13,894 nucleotides of DNA, from the NCBI GenBank assembly GCA_045635785.1, contig JAZTWJ010000066.1:1-13894 (forward strand). Direction: 5' to 3'. Position numbers and translations under genes: made by a program. This document shows, one piece after another, positions 5,492 through 12,195 of the stretch (position 1 is its first letter; every line of letters starts with the position of its first letter). Under the pieces are notes generated by a model. It saw nothing but the letters and a program-made list of their open reading frames with translations. It made no database searches and had not been told where the DNA came from. The stretch is from Flemingiibacterium sp045635785. Lineage in GTDB: Bacteria; Bacillota; Clostridia; Oscillospirales; CAG-272.

Positions 5492-7603
5492 ATGAGTGAT
5501 AATAACCTGAATATATACATCGGCAGAGAACAGTCTTGGCTGAAATTCAACGAGCGCGTACTCCTTCAAGCAGCGGCACCCGAGGTTCCGCTTTTGGAGC
5601 GTATGCGATTCTGTGCGATCTTTACAAGTAATCTTGACGAATTTTTTATGGTACGTGCGGGAAGCCTTCACGATCGCTCTCTGCTTCCAAACCTGCCGCC
5701 CGACAATAAAACTCTCATGAGCGCCGCCAAGCAGCTTTCTGCGCTCTATTCCGAGGCGAGGAGATTATATGTTCTGCGGGATAGAATTTTTGAAAAGCTG
5801 ATCCTTGATTTGGAAGCAAGCAACGTCCGACTTCTTTGTTGGGAGGAGCTTGACAAGGAGGAAAAGCGTGCTGCCAAGCAACTTTTCAAGCAGGAAATTG
5901 CGCCGTTAGCTCAGCCCTATATCATTGATGAAAAGCATCCTTTCCCGCATCTTGCAAACAAAATTCCGCACGTTATTCTTTCTCTACGCAAAGGGAATGG
6001 CAAACATATCAGAGGCATTGTGCCGATGCCCGATAGAGCACCGCGCATTTTATGCTTCCGGCGGGAAGCAGCCGGCGAAAAATCAATGTTGCGCGTCATT
6101 ACGGCAGAAGAAATTCTCCTGCATGAAGCCCACGAGCTATTCAGCAAATATTCGGCAAAATCGCGTATGCTATTCAGAATCACGCGCAATGCGGATATAG
6201 AGATCGCGGATAATTTTTCCGATGACCCTGATTTTGCCATGGATTATCCCGCATATTTGAAAATTCTTCTCGAAAATCGAGAAAAGCTTGGCGCGGTCAG
6301 ACTCGAATATTTATGCAAGCCAAAGATGAATTATGTAAATACACTCACATTTCTTCTTACAAAACTTCGGCTCACCTTGGTGCAGTCTTACCGTTCACAA
6401 ACGCCAATCGACTACACCTTTGCTTCGGCTTTTATCAAGGAAGCGGCTCCGCTTCTGCCCGAAGGATGCTTCCATCCGAAGTCGCAGATCACACTTGCGC
6501 TTGGAAGCGATGTGATGAGCAAAATTGACCGCGGCGATATTTTATTAAGCTATCCCTATCATTCCATGCACACCTATTTGGATTTTCTCAGACAGGCGGC
6601 ATTCGATCCGCATACAGAGTCCATCAAGATCACGCTGTACCGCATGGCTTCGCATTCGCAGATAATTTCGCTGCTACGATCAGCCGCCGAAAAGGGGATC
6701 AAAGTTACGACCGTTGTCGAATTAAAAGCGCGTTTTGATGAGGAAAACAACCTCCATTGGGCGAAGCTGCTTGAGGATGCGGGATGCCGCGTCATTTACG
6801 GTATGACAGGACTTAAGGTGCATTCCAAGGTTACGCTGGTGACAATGCGACAATGTAATGAACTGCGTCGATATGCGCATATTGGAACGGGAAATTATAA
6901 CGAGCAAACCGCAAAGCTGTATACCGATCTGTCCATCATGACCGCCGATCCGTCCATACTTTCGGATGTTGAAAAGCTCTTTTGTTCGCTTGAAACAGGC
7001 GAATTATACCATGATTACAAGGAGCTTCTTGTCTCGCCGACCACGCTCAAGTCCCGTATTCTTTCAGAAATTTTCCACGAGACAAATGCCACGCTCTGCG
7101 GAAGAAATGGCTACATCTGTATGAAGATGAACAGCCTGACTGACAAGGATATCATTGATGCTCTTGTGGATGCCTCCCGTGCGGGTGTCAGGATTGATCT
7201 CATCATTCGCGGCATCTGTTGTCTGAAATCAGGTATCCCAAACGAAACGGAAAATATTCGTGTCGTGAGCATTGTCGGACGATATCTTGAGCATTCTCGC
7301 ATTTTTATATTTGGTAATGACGAAGGTTGCCTTCCGCGCGTCTACATCGGTTCTGCAGATATGATGACGCGCAACACAAGCAGACGCATCGAGGTTCTAA
7401 CTCCCGTCAAATCGCCCGATATCATCGAATCGCTTGTCCGTCTGACAAGATTACAGCTCCGTGACAACGTGAAGGCGTCTGAAATGAGCGCAGATGGGCT
7501 ATATAGAAAAAGGGAACCGTCGGGCAAGCCCTTCGATTCCCAGATGGAATTATTTCATCTCTACCATGAATTTACTGAAACTGTGCGCGAAGTGCGGCGA
7601 TGA
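5492..7603 (+). CDS. ppk: Polyphosphate kinase 1
   Basis: A 703-residue enzyme that reversibly builds inorganic polyphosphate from the gamma-phosphate of ATP. The N-terminal domain begins with EQSWLKFNERVL (13-24) and SNLDEFFMVRAGSLHDR (46-62). The autophosphorylated histidine is H444 in LKVHSKVTL, the second conserved histidine is H601 in LEHSRIFIF, and TLYRMASHS (381-389) and YAHIGTGNYNEQTAKLYTD (461-479) complete the active site. The length is normal for PPK1. The reading frame is open from 5411, but the promoter lies there. AGAGGA (5480-5485) points to the paired ATG codons at 5489 and 5492; the second gives better spacing. No exopolyphosphatase gene is adjacent. Its last 32 nt overlap the 3' end of sigF on the other strand. 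Confidence 0.97.
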   Translation: MSDNNLNIYIGREQSWLKFNERVLLQAAAPEVPLLERMRFCAIFTSNLDEFFMVRAGSLHDRSLLPNLPPDNKTLMSAAKQLSALYSEARRLYVLRDRIFEKLILDLEASNVRLLCWEELDKEEKRAAKQLFKQEIAPLAQPYIIDEKHPFPHLANKIPHVILSLRKGNGKHIRGIVPMPDRAPRILCFRREAAGEKSMLRVITAEEILLHEAHELFSKYSAKSRMLFRITRNADIEIADNFSDDPDFAMDYPAYLKILLENREKLGAVRLEYLCKPKMNYVNTLTFLLTKLRLTLVQSYRSQTPIDYTFASAFIKEAAPLLPEGCFHPKSQITLALGSDVMSKIDRGDILLSYPYHSMHTYLDFLRQAAFDPHTESIKITLYRMASHSQIISLLRSAAEKGIKVTTVVELKARFDEENNLHWAKLLEDAGCRVIYGMTGLKVHSKVTLVTMRQCNELRRYAHIGTGNYNEQTAKLYTDLSIMTADPSILSDVEKLFCSLETGELYHDYKELLVSPTTLKSRILSEIFHETNATLCGRNGYICMKMNSLTDKDIIDALVDASRAGVRIDLIIRGICCLKSGIPNETENIRVVSIVGRYLEHSRIFIFGNDEGCLPRVYIGSADMMTRNTSRRIEVLTPVKSPDIIESLVRLTRLQLRDNVKASEMSADGLYRKREPSGKPFDSQMELFHLYHEFTETVREVRR

Positions 7604-8309
7604 TCTTCTTTTCCTCTCTTGAAATTTTCACCTGCGTAACGCCGAGAATGTCCGCCGTCTGCTGTTGGGATAGGTCTCGAAAATAACGGAGCGCAACAAT
7701 CTCACGCCAGAACGACGGTAGCGATTGAATCGCCGCGCGCAGAGACAACCGATCGCAGATACCCTCAAATTCATCCGTAACCGCAGGGATCATATCTTCT
7801 AACCGCGCACCGTCATTATTGATCGGCTCCGAGAAGGAATGGGGCGGACATCTCGATGCAATTGCTGCCGCCAGCTCCTCCCTGGAAACACCGCATATTT
7901 CTGAAAGCTCGTCCACCGTCGGCTCGCGTCCTTCAACACGCATAAAATCTTCACGGATCCGCATGAGCTCCGCACTGAGACGCTTGGTCGTTCGACTGAC
8001 TTTAATGGGGCCGTCATCCCGCAGAAAGCGTTTGATCTCACCTATGATTAGCGGCACCGCATAGGTTGAGAAGGTGGTACCAAAGCTTGGATCAAAGCTT
8101 TTTGCAGCTTTTATCATGCCGATGGCTCCAAGCTGCATCAAATCATCCAGCTCGCATCCATGCCCCTCGGCTGCGCGCTCGCGGAAGCGCAGCGCCACCT
8201 TTCTAATAAGACCGTCATTCAACGAAAGAAGCTCCGCTGCTGCAGCTTCATCTCCCTCTTGATACCGCGCCAAGAGCGCTTGATTTTTTGAATAATCCAT
8301 GTTATTCAT
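7572..8309 (-). CDS. sigF: Forespore-specific RNA polymerase sigma factor sigma-F
   Basis: A 245-residue sigma-70 family protein of the SigF/SigG group, directing early forespore transcription after polar septation. Region 2 is LDDLMQLGAIGMIKAAKSFD (54-73) followed by TFSTYAVPLIIGEIKRFLRD (79-98). The adjoining GPIKVSR (100-106) is typical of sporulation sigma factors, and the region 4 helix-turn-helix is SQQQTADILGVTQVKISREE (214-233). Sigma-F rather than sigma-G is chosen because the gene follows spoIIAA and spoIIAB. The start at 8309 has GGAGGG on the minus strand at 8319-8314. A second in-frame ATG at 8300 is possible but less well placed. The gap after spoIIAB is 24 nt. It ends inside ppk with no terminator visible. 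Confidence 0.96.
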   Translation of the reverse strand: MNNMDYSKNQALLARYQEGDEAAAAELLSLNDGLIRKVALRFRERAAEGHGCELDDLMQLGAIGMIKAAKSFDPSFGTTFSTYAVPLIIGEIKRFLRDDGPIKVSRTTKRLSAELMRIREDFMRVEGREPTVDELSEICGVSREELAAAIASRCPPHSFSEPINNDGARLEDMIPAVTDEFEGICDRLSLRAAIQSLPSFWREIVALRYFRDLSQQQTADILGVTQVKISREEKKIIAALRAQFQ

Positions 8310-8333
8310 GCATCCCTCCGAGAGAAAAGTACG

Positions 8334-8765
8334 TTATGTACCAACCCGAAGTTTCATCGTCACCGTCGTACCCACGCCCGGCTTGGAACGCACCGTCAGC
8401 GAATCCATCATGCTTTCCATGATTGCAAAGCCCATGCCGCTTCGTTCACCTGTGGTATCTGTGGTGAATAGCGGCTCTTTTGCAGCCTTGATGTCCTCTA
8501 TGCCAACACCGCGATCCTTCACGACGACGGTAATCACCCCGTCCTCGTGCCGTCTGAGTATCATCTCTATGATGCCAACCTCGCCCTTATAAGCGTGAAC
8601 GATGCAATTTGTCACCGCCTCACTCACCGCGCATTTGATGTCCGCCAGCTGACTGATCGTGGGCGATGCGTTTGCAGAAAAGCTCACCGCAAGGCTCCGT
8701 GCGAGGCTCTCATTTTCGCTGAAGGAAGGGAATCGGCATCGAATTTCATTTATGATCTGTTTCAT
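8334..8765 (-). CDS. spoIIAB: Anti-sigma-F factor, serine kinase
   Basis: A 143-residue GHKL-fold ATPase that holds sigma-F inactive and phosphorylates SpoIIAA. ATP-site motifs are in order: N-box VSEAVTNCIVHAY (47-59, with E49 and N53), G1 box KDRGVGIED (83-91), and the lid and G2 region PLFTTDTTGERSGMGFAIM (98-116). FPSFSENESLARS (12-24) matches the family start region. The ATG at 8765 is chosen because it aligns with other SpoIIAB proteins. The nearest SD, AGGAG at 8786-8782, is 16 nt away, unusually far, and the only longer start is a TTG at 8819 inside spoIIAA. It lies between spoIIAA and sigF, in the standard operon order. Confidence 0.96.
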   Translation of the reverse strand: MKQIINEIRCRFPSFSENESLARSLAVSFSANASPTISQLADIKCAVSEAVTNCIVHAYKGEVGIIEMILRRHEDGVITVVVKDRGVGIEDIKAAKEPLFTTDTTGERSGMGFAIMESMMDSLTVRSKPGVGTTVTMKLRVGT

Positions 8766-8793
8766 TATATTTTTAACTCTACTCCTATAAATG

Positions 8794-9123
8794 TTATTTT
8801 TTAGTCTTTGTTTTTTCAATCCGAATCAATCTTGATGTGCCTGCAAGCTCCAAAATTTTCGCCGCGTTATCCGATGGATCCACCACGCGAAGCTCACCGC
8901 CCAATTCTCTTGCGAGGGTAAATCTGCCAAGGATCAGACCAAGTCCCGATGAATCCATGAACGTGACCTGCGATAGATCAAGTGCCACCGTCTTCGGACG
9001 GTAATAATACAGCCCCTCGTCAATTTTTCTTCGCAATTCTCGGGCAGAATGATGGTCAATTTCGCCATTTATGCAAATGCGAAGCTCCGCATTCACAAGT
9101 TCCAGCTTAACATCAATTACCAT
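8794..9123 (-). CDS. spoIIAA: Anti-sigma-F factor antagonist
   Basis: A 109-residue STAS-domain protein. In its unphosphorylated form it binds SpoIIAB and frees sigma-F in the forespore. The phosphorylation site is in TFMDSSGLGLILGRF: the sequence has D57 and S58, as in Bacillus subtilis SpoIIAA. GEIDHHSARELR (20-31) is the other family signature. Residues 70-80 (ARELGGELRV) end the conserved core and a short lysine-rich tail follows. ATG 9123 is taken as the start, with AAAGGA (9139-9134) 10 nt upstream; GTG 9129, 4 nt from the SD, is an alternative that would add two residues. First gene of the three-gene operon; the gap to spoIIAB is 28 nt. Confidence 0.95.
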   Translation of the reverse strand: MVIDVKLELVNAELRICINGEIDHHSARELRRKIDEGLYYYRPKTVALDLSQVTFMDSSGLGLILGRFTLARELGGELRVVDPSDNAAKILELAGTSRLIRIEKTKTKK

Positions 9124-9162
9124 GTACACCAAATCCTTTCAAATATATCGTTTGCAACTACT

Positions 9163-9221
9163 ATTATACGCTACGCAATCTAAAAATCACGTCGAAATAA
9201 GGCGTCAAAATAGAATCACGT
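9163..9221 (-). promoter_or_regulatory. Possible spoIIA control region with direct repeats and Spo0A-like boxes
   Basis: Upstream of spoIIAA, the minus strand has TATAAT (9168-9163) but no -35 hexamer at normal distance. In the -35 to -55 zone the plus strand carries two copies of CGTCRAAAT (9190-9198 and 9203-9211), 13 nt apart. The first differs from the Spo0A box TGTCGAA at one position. AATCACGT is also repeated (9185-9192 and 9214-9221). In Bacillus, spoIIA is a sigma-H promoter controlled by Spo0A; I do not see a clear sigma-H pattern here. The assignment is tentative. Confidence 0.4.
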
Positions 9222-9249
9222 AAATTTTATTCCAATGTCCTTCTATGTT

Positions 9250-9361
9250 CCCACCAGCAACCGAGAATTTGGTGGGTGTCATTCTGTTGGGGAGGCACAT
9301 CGCCTCCCGAAATTATTCTATAGCTATCCCTTATATGTGGGAGGGGAAACCTCTCCCCTAC
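9250..9361. repeat. Cluster of GC-rich palindromes in the gene-free spoIIAA-ackA gap
   Basis: The 9133-9530 stretch has no credible gene. Its centre has three hairpins in a row: CCCACCA (9250-9256) with TGGTGGG (9270-9276); GGGAGGC (9290-9296) with GCCTCCC (9302-9308); and GGGAGGGG (9339-9346) with CCTCTCCC (9350-9357), which includes one G-T pair. A small GTTCC/GGAAC stem follows at 9372-9385. Open frames of 76 and 82 codons cross this block, but they simply translate the palindromes. The pattern resembles dispersed intergenic palindromic repeats known from many clostridial genomes. Repeat status cannot be shown from a single copy. Confidence 0.5.
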
Positions 9362-9425
9362 AAGAAGAGACGTTCCATCGGGAACACAAATTCAAATTGG
9401 TACAAAATTTTTATGAAACAAAAAG

Positions 9426-9455
9426 GGAAGAGCCTCGCACAAACGAAGCTCTTCC
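9426..9455. terminator. Hairpin, candidate bidirectional terminator
   Basis: GGAAGAGC (9426-9433) pairs with GCTCTTCC (9448-9455), with a further TCG/CGA pairing in the loop. TTTT follows on the plus strand (9456-9459) and AAAA precedes it (9421-9424), so it could stop transcripts from either side. It lies beyond the stronger ackA terminator. Confidence 0.6.
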
Positions 9456-9491
9456 TTTTGATTGATACAATAACTTTACATAAGCCACAAT

Positions 9492-9520
9492 AAAAATCGG
9501 GCAGATGAAAATCTGCCCGA
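9492..9520 (-). terminator. Intrinsic terminator of ackA
   Basis: Read on the minus strand, TCGGGCAGAT (9520-9511) and ATCTGCCCGA (9506-9497) form a perfect 10-bp stem with a 4-nt loop. Five T residues (9496-9492) follow. It begins 10 nt after the ackA stop codon. Confidence 0.93.
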
Positions 9521-9530
9521 ACTATTATTA

Positions 9531-10733
9531 TTACAGAGCCTTTACGATCGCTTCGGTATCCTGTGCAATGACCAGCTCCTCATTGGTGGGAAGCAGCCAT
9601 ACCTGAACCTTGGAGTCGTCGGTAGAAAGCTTTACGTTGTTAGACTGATGATGCATCTTTGCATTCAGCTCGTTGTCAAGCTTGATGCCGAAATATTCCA
9701 TGCCGGAGCATGCGCGCTCGCGAAGCTCGGTGTTGTTTTCGCCCATACCTGCGGTAAATACAACCGCATCGAGACCGTTCATCGCAGCCGCATACTGACC
9801 GATATACTTCTTGATCTGGTATGCGAGGATGTTTGCCGCCAGCTTTGCGCGATTGTTGCCTTCAAGGATGGCAGCTTCGATGTCGCGGGAGTCGGAGGAG
9901 ATACCGGAAACGCCGAGGAAACCGCATTTCTTGTTCATGAAATCGCTCATCTCGTTAGGAGTCAAGCCCTCATGCTCCATGATAAATGTAACGATTGCAG
10001 GGTCGATGGAACCGCAACGAGTGCCCATTTCAACACCGTCAAGGGGCGTAAAGCCCATGGAGGTGTCAATAACCTTGCCGTCCTTAACAGCGGTGATGGA
10101 GGAGCCGTTACCGATGTGGCAGGTGACGATCTTGGTGCCTTCGGTCTTGCCGAGGATCTTGCACATTTCGCCTGCTACAAAGCGATGGGAGGTGCCATGT
10201 GCACCATAACGGCGGATGGAATACTTCTCATACATTTCGTAGGGGATCGCATACATCCAAGCATAGTCGGGCATGGTCTGATGGAATGCAGTATCGAATA
10301 CGAGAACCTGGGGAGTGGTCGGCATAACGCTGGTGATGCCGTCGATGCCCATCAGATGTGCGGGCGTATGAAGGGGTGCAAGGTCGATGCACTTGTTTAA
10401 CTTCTCGATAACCTCGGGTGTTACCAGCACAGACTCAGAGAAGTATGCGCCGCCGTGAACCACGCGATGACCAACCGCTTCGATTTCGTCCATAGACTTG
10501 ATGCAACCGTAGGTCTCGGAGGTCAGGGTGTCGATCAGGATCTTTGTTGCTACGGAATGATTAGGCATATCTATCTCTGCAACATAATTTTCTTTGCCCG
10601 GCATTTTGTGGGTGATCTTACCGTCAATACCGATGCGTTCGCAGATACCCTTGGAGATAACATCGCCTGTAGCGGTGTCGAACAGCTGATATTTGAGCGA
10701 AGAACTGCCCGCGTTAACAACTAATACTTTCAT
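9531..10733 (-). CDS. ackA: Acetate kinase
   Basis: A 400-residue ASKHA-fold kinase that converts acetyl phosphate and ADP to acetate and ATP, the energy-yielding end of acetate fermentation (reversible). The motifs are complete: VNAGSSSLKYQL (N7, 6-17), GHRVVHGG (R90), VFDTAFHQTMP (D147), YGAHGTSHRFV (H179), HIGNGSS (206-212), TPLDGVEMGTRCGSIDP (R239), FTAGMGENN (326-334), and PTNEELVIA (E385). MKVLVVNAG marks the true start at 10733, with AGAGG about 7 nt upstream. The frame is open 16 codons further, but those residues do not fit the family. No phosphotransacetylase gene is in the window. It is a single-gene unit with its own promoter and terminator, divergent from tmcAL. Confidence 0.98.
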   Translation of the reverse strand: MKVLVVNAGSSSLKYQLFDTATGDVISKGICERIGIDGKITHKMPGKENYVAEIDMPNHSVATKILIDTLTSETYGCIKSMDEIEAVGHRVVHGGAYFSESVLVTPEVIEKLNKCIDLAPLHTPAHLMGIDGITSVMPTTPQVLVFDTAFHQTMPDYAWMYAIPYEMYEKYSIRRYGAHGTSHRFVAGEMCKILGKTEGTKIVTCHIGNGSSITAVKDGKVIDTSMGFTPLDGVEMGTRCGSIDPAIVTFIMEHEGLTPNEMSDFMNKKCGFLGVSGISSDSRDIEAAILEGNNRAKLAANILAYQIKKYIGQYAAAMNGLDAVVFTAGMGENNTELRERACSGMEYFGIKLDNELNAKMHHQSNNVKLSTDDSKVQVWLLPTNEELVIAQDTEAIVKAL

Positions 10734-10771
10734 GAAACATCCTCTTTCCTTGATGAATGATGCGATTAGGC

Positions 10772-10785
10772 TTGCATTCATGCAA
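10772..10785. promoter_or_regulatory. Inverted repeat over the tmcAL -35, candidate operator
   Basis: TTGCAT (10772-10777) and ATGCAA (10780-10785) are a perfect 6+6 inverted repeat separated by TC. It covers the tmcAL -35 and would lie about 22-35 nt into the ackA transcript. The repeat is seen; binding by a regulator is inference. Confidence 0.4.
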
Positions 10786-10800
10786 ATTTTATGTTATAAT
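10772..10800 (+). promoter_or_regulatory. Promoter of tmcAL, facing the ackA promoter
   Basis: TTGCAT (10772-10777) and TATAAT (10795-10800) are 17 nt apart, with TGT directly before the -10 (extended -10). The expected start near 10807 coincides with that of the opposing ackA promoter. The leader to tmcAL would be about 120 nt. Confidence 0.7.
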
Positions 10801-10813
10801 TACTATACATTAT

Positions 10814-10842
10814 ATTATATCGCAAAATCTGTCAGATTGCAA
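10814..10842 (-). promoter_or_regulatory. Promoter of ackA
   Basis: On the minus strand, TTGCAA (10842-10837) and a perfect TATAAT (10819-10814) are separated by 17 nt. The start would fall near 10807, giving a leader of about 75 nt before the ackA ATG at 10733. Confidence 0.8.
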
Positions 10843-10928
10843 GAGGATTTGCAGAATTTTTAACGAGCGAACAAAAGAAAGTATATTTTTTGTGTGCAGT
10901 CTGTGCATTTAGACAAAGAGGAGAGCTT

Positions 10929-12119
10929 ATGAAAATCGTCGCCGTCATTGCCGAATATAATCCCTTCCATAACGGCCACGCATACATGCTGTGCGAGATA
11001 AAAAAACAGCTTTGCGATGCGGCTGTTGTGGTAATTATGAGCGGTGATTTCACCCAGCGCGGCGAAGCGGCGATCATCGGAAAATATGCACGGGCTGAAT
11101 CAGCGGTAAAATGCGGCGCAGATCTCGTATTGGAGCTTCCAACTCCGTGGTGCTTCTCCGGAGCCGAATTTTTTGCAAAGGGCGGCGTTTCCATCGCCGC
11201 TGCGATCGGTGCGGATGTTTTGGCATTCGGAGCGGAATGCGGAGATATATCCGCACTCACCCTCGCGGCGAAGCGGCTTTCCTCGGAGGAATTCTGCACG
11301 AAGCTCTCAAACGAGAGAGCGATTCAAACCGCCGCTAACATGGCAAAATTGCGAGCGGATGTATACGAAAAGCTATACGGCGATGCCGCGCTGTTTTGCG
11401 GCTCTAACAATCTGCTGGCGATGGAATATCTTCGGGCATTGGAATCCCTGCGTTTGGCAGGAAAGTTAACACAACCGATGACGCCGCTTGCCATCAAGCG
11501 GATCGGAGGCGCATTCGGTTCCACAGAGCTTTCCGCCTTTTCTTCCGCCACGGCGATTCGTACCGCTTTACGGAAAAACGATGATGTCCTTGCATTTCTG
11601 CCACCTCCATCGGCAGAAATTATCGTCCGAGAGATCGAGGGCAAACGGTTCTACGACATGGTACGCCTTGATATTGCTGTGATCACCATGCTCCGCACGA
11701 TTTCACCGGAACGGTTGGCACAGGCTATGGAAATTTCGGGCGGGATGGAGCATCGGCTGATTCGTGCGGCAAAATATGCTCGCACAGTCGACGAAATCCT
11801 GACGGCATGTGAGGAGAGGCGGTATTCAAGATCCAGACTGCGCCGCGCCATCTTGTCCGCGCTGCTTGATGTTACCATGCCAATGGCAGAGGAATTCCCA
11901 CATTTCACCCCGCTTCTTGCAGCGAATGCGCGCGGACGGGAAGTGCTGGGATCGCTTCGTAAGGATGCGAACATCTCCATATTATCGAGAACGTCGCAGA
12001 TCCGCACGTTAGAAAATGTGGCGGCACGACAGTTTGCACTTCATGCACGGGCAATGTCTGTGGCGGAGCTTGCATGCGAGGGTATCCCCAAAGAACGCAA
12101 GCCTTATCTTTGTGAATAG
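10929..12119 (+). CDS. tmcAL: tRNA(Met) cytidine acetate ligase (TmcAL/YlbM family)
   Basis: A 396-residue nucleotidyltransferase-fold enzyme. Family members activate acetate with ATP and acetylate C34 of elongator tRNA-Met to N4-acetylcytidine, protecting AUG/AUA decoding. The nucleotide-binding HxGH motif is HNGH (14-17) in AEYNPFHNGH. MSGDFTQRGE (37-46), KYARAESAVKCGADLVLELP (52-71), CGSNNLLAMEYL (157-168) and KRIGGAFGSTELSAFSSATA (190-209) are family hallmarks. MKIVAVIAEYNPF fixes the start at 10929, with GAGGAG at 10918-10923; the frame extends 13 codons upstream but those residues are not family-like. Length is normal. No terminator separates it from purE. It is divergent from ackA, whose products acetate and ATP are its substrates. 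Confidence 0.93.
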   Translation: MKIVAVIAEYNPFHNGHAYMLCEIKKQLCDAAVVVIMSGDFTQRGEAAIIGKYARAESAVKCGADLVLELPTPWCFSGAEFFAKGGVSIAAAIGADVLAFGAECGDISALTLAAKRLSSEEFCTKLSNERAIQTAANMAKLRADVYEKLYGDAALFCGSNNLLAMEYLRALESLRLAGKLTQPMTPLAIKRIGGAFGSTELSAFSSATAIRTALRKNDDVLAFLPPPSAEIIVREIEGKRFYDMVRLDIAVITMLRTISPERLAQAMEISGGMEHRLIRAAKYARTVDEILTACEERRYSRSRLRRAILSALLDVTMPMAEEFPHFTPLLAANARGREVLGSLRKDANISILSRTSQIRTLENVAARQFALHARAMSVAELACEGIPKERKPYLCE

Positions 12120-12130
12120 TCGTATTTCTA

Positions 12131-12159
12131 TTGACATTTCGAGCGTTTTATGCTATAAT
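12131..12159 (+). promoter_or_regulatory. Consensus sigma-A promoter of purE-purN
   Basis: TTGACA (12131-12136) and TATAAT (12154-12159) match the consensus at every position. The spacer is exactly 17 nt, and TGC before the -10 forms an extended -10. The expected start near 12166 leaves a leader of about 30 nt, too short for a purine riboswitch. It begins 11 nt after the tmcAL stop. Confidence 0.95.
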
Positions 12160-12195
12160 AAATCTAACATTTTTACCATTTCAAGGAGATTTTAC

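Noticed and set aside
8766..8819. Longer spoIIAB start at TTG 8819 within spoIIAA
   Set aside because: The extra 18 residues are lysine/arginine-rich and unlike SpoIIAB N-termini, and no SD precedes the TTG.
9235..9493. Two overlapping open frames of 76 and 82 codons in the spoIIAA-ackA gap
   Set aside because: They translate palindromes and terminators, with no SD and no family resemblance.
9648..10400. A 250-codon open frame on the plus strand antisense to ackA, and another at 9811-10209
   Set aside because: They mirror the codon pattern of ackA on the other strand, have no ribosome site or promoter and show no recognisable domain; ackA has every family motif.
12016..12195. Long N-terminal extension of PurE from ATG 12016
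   Set aside because: The frame runs through the end of tmcAL and across the consensus promoter; MKKVAVIMGSDSD with its own SD is the real start.
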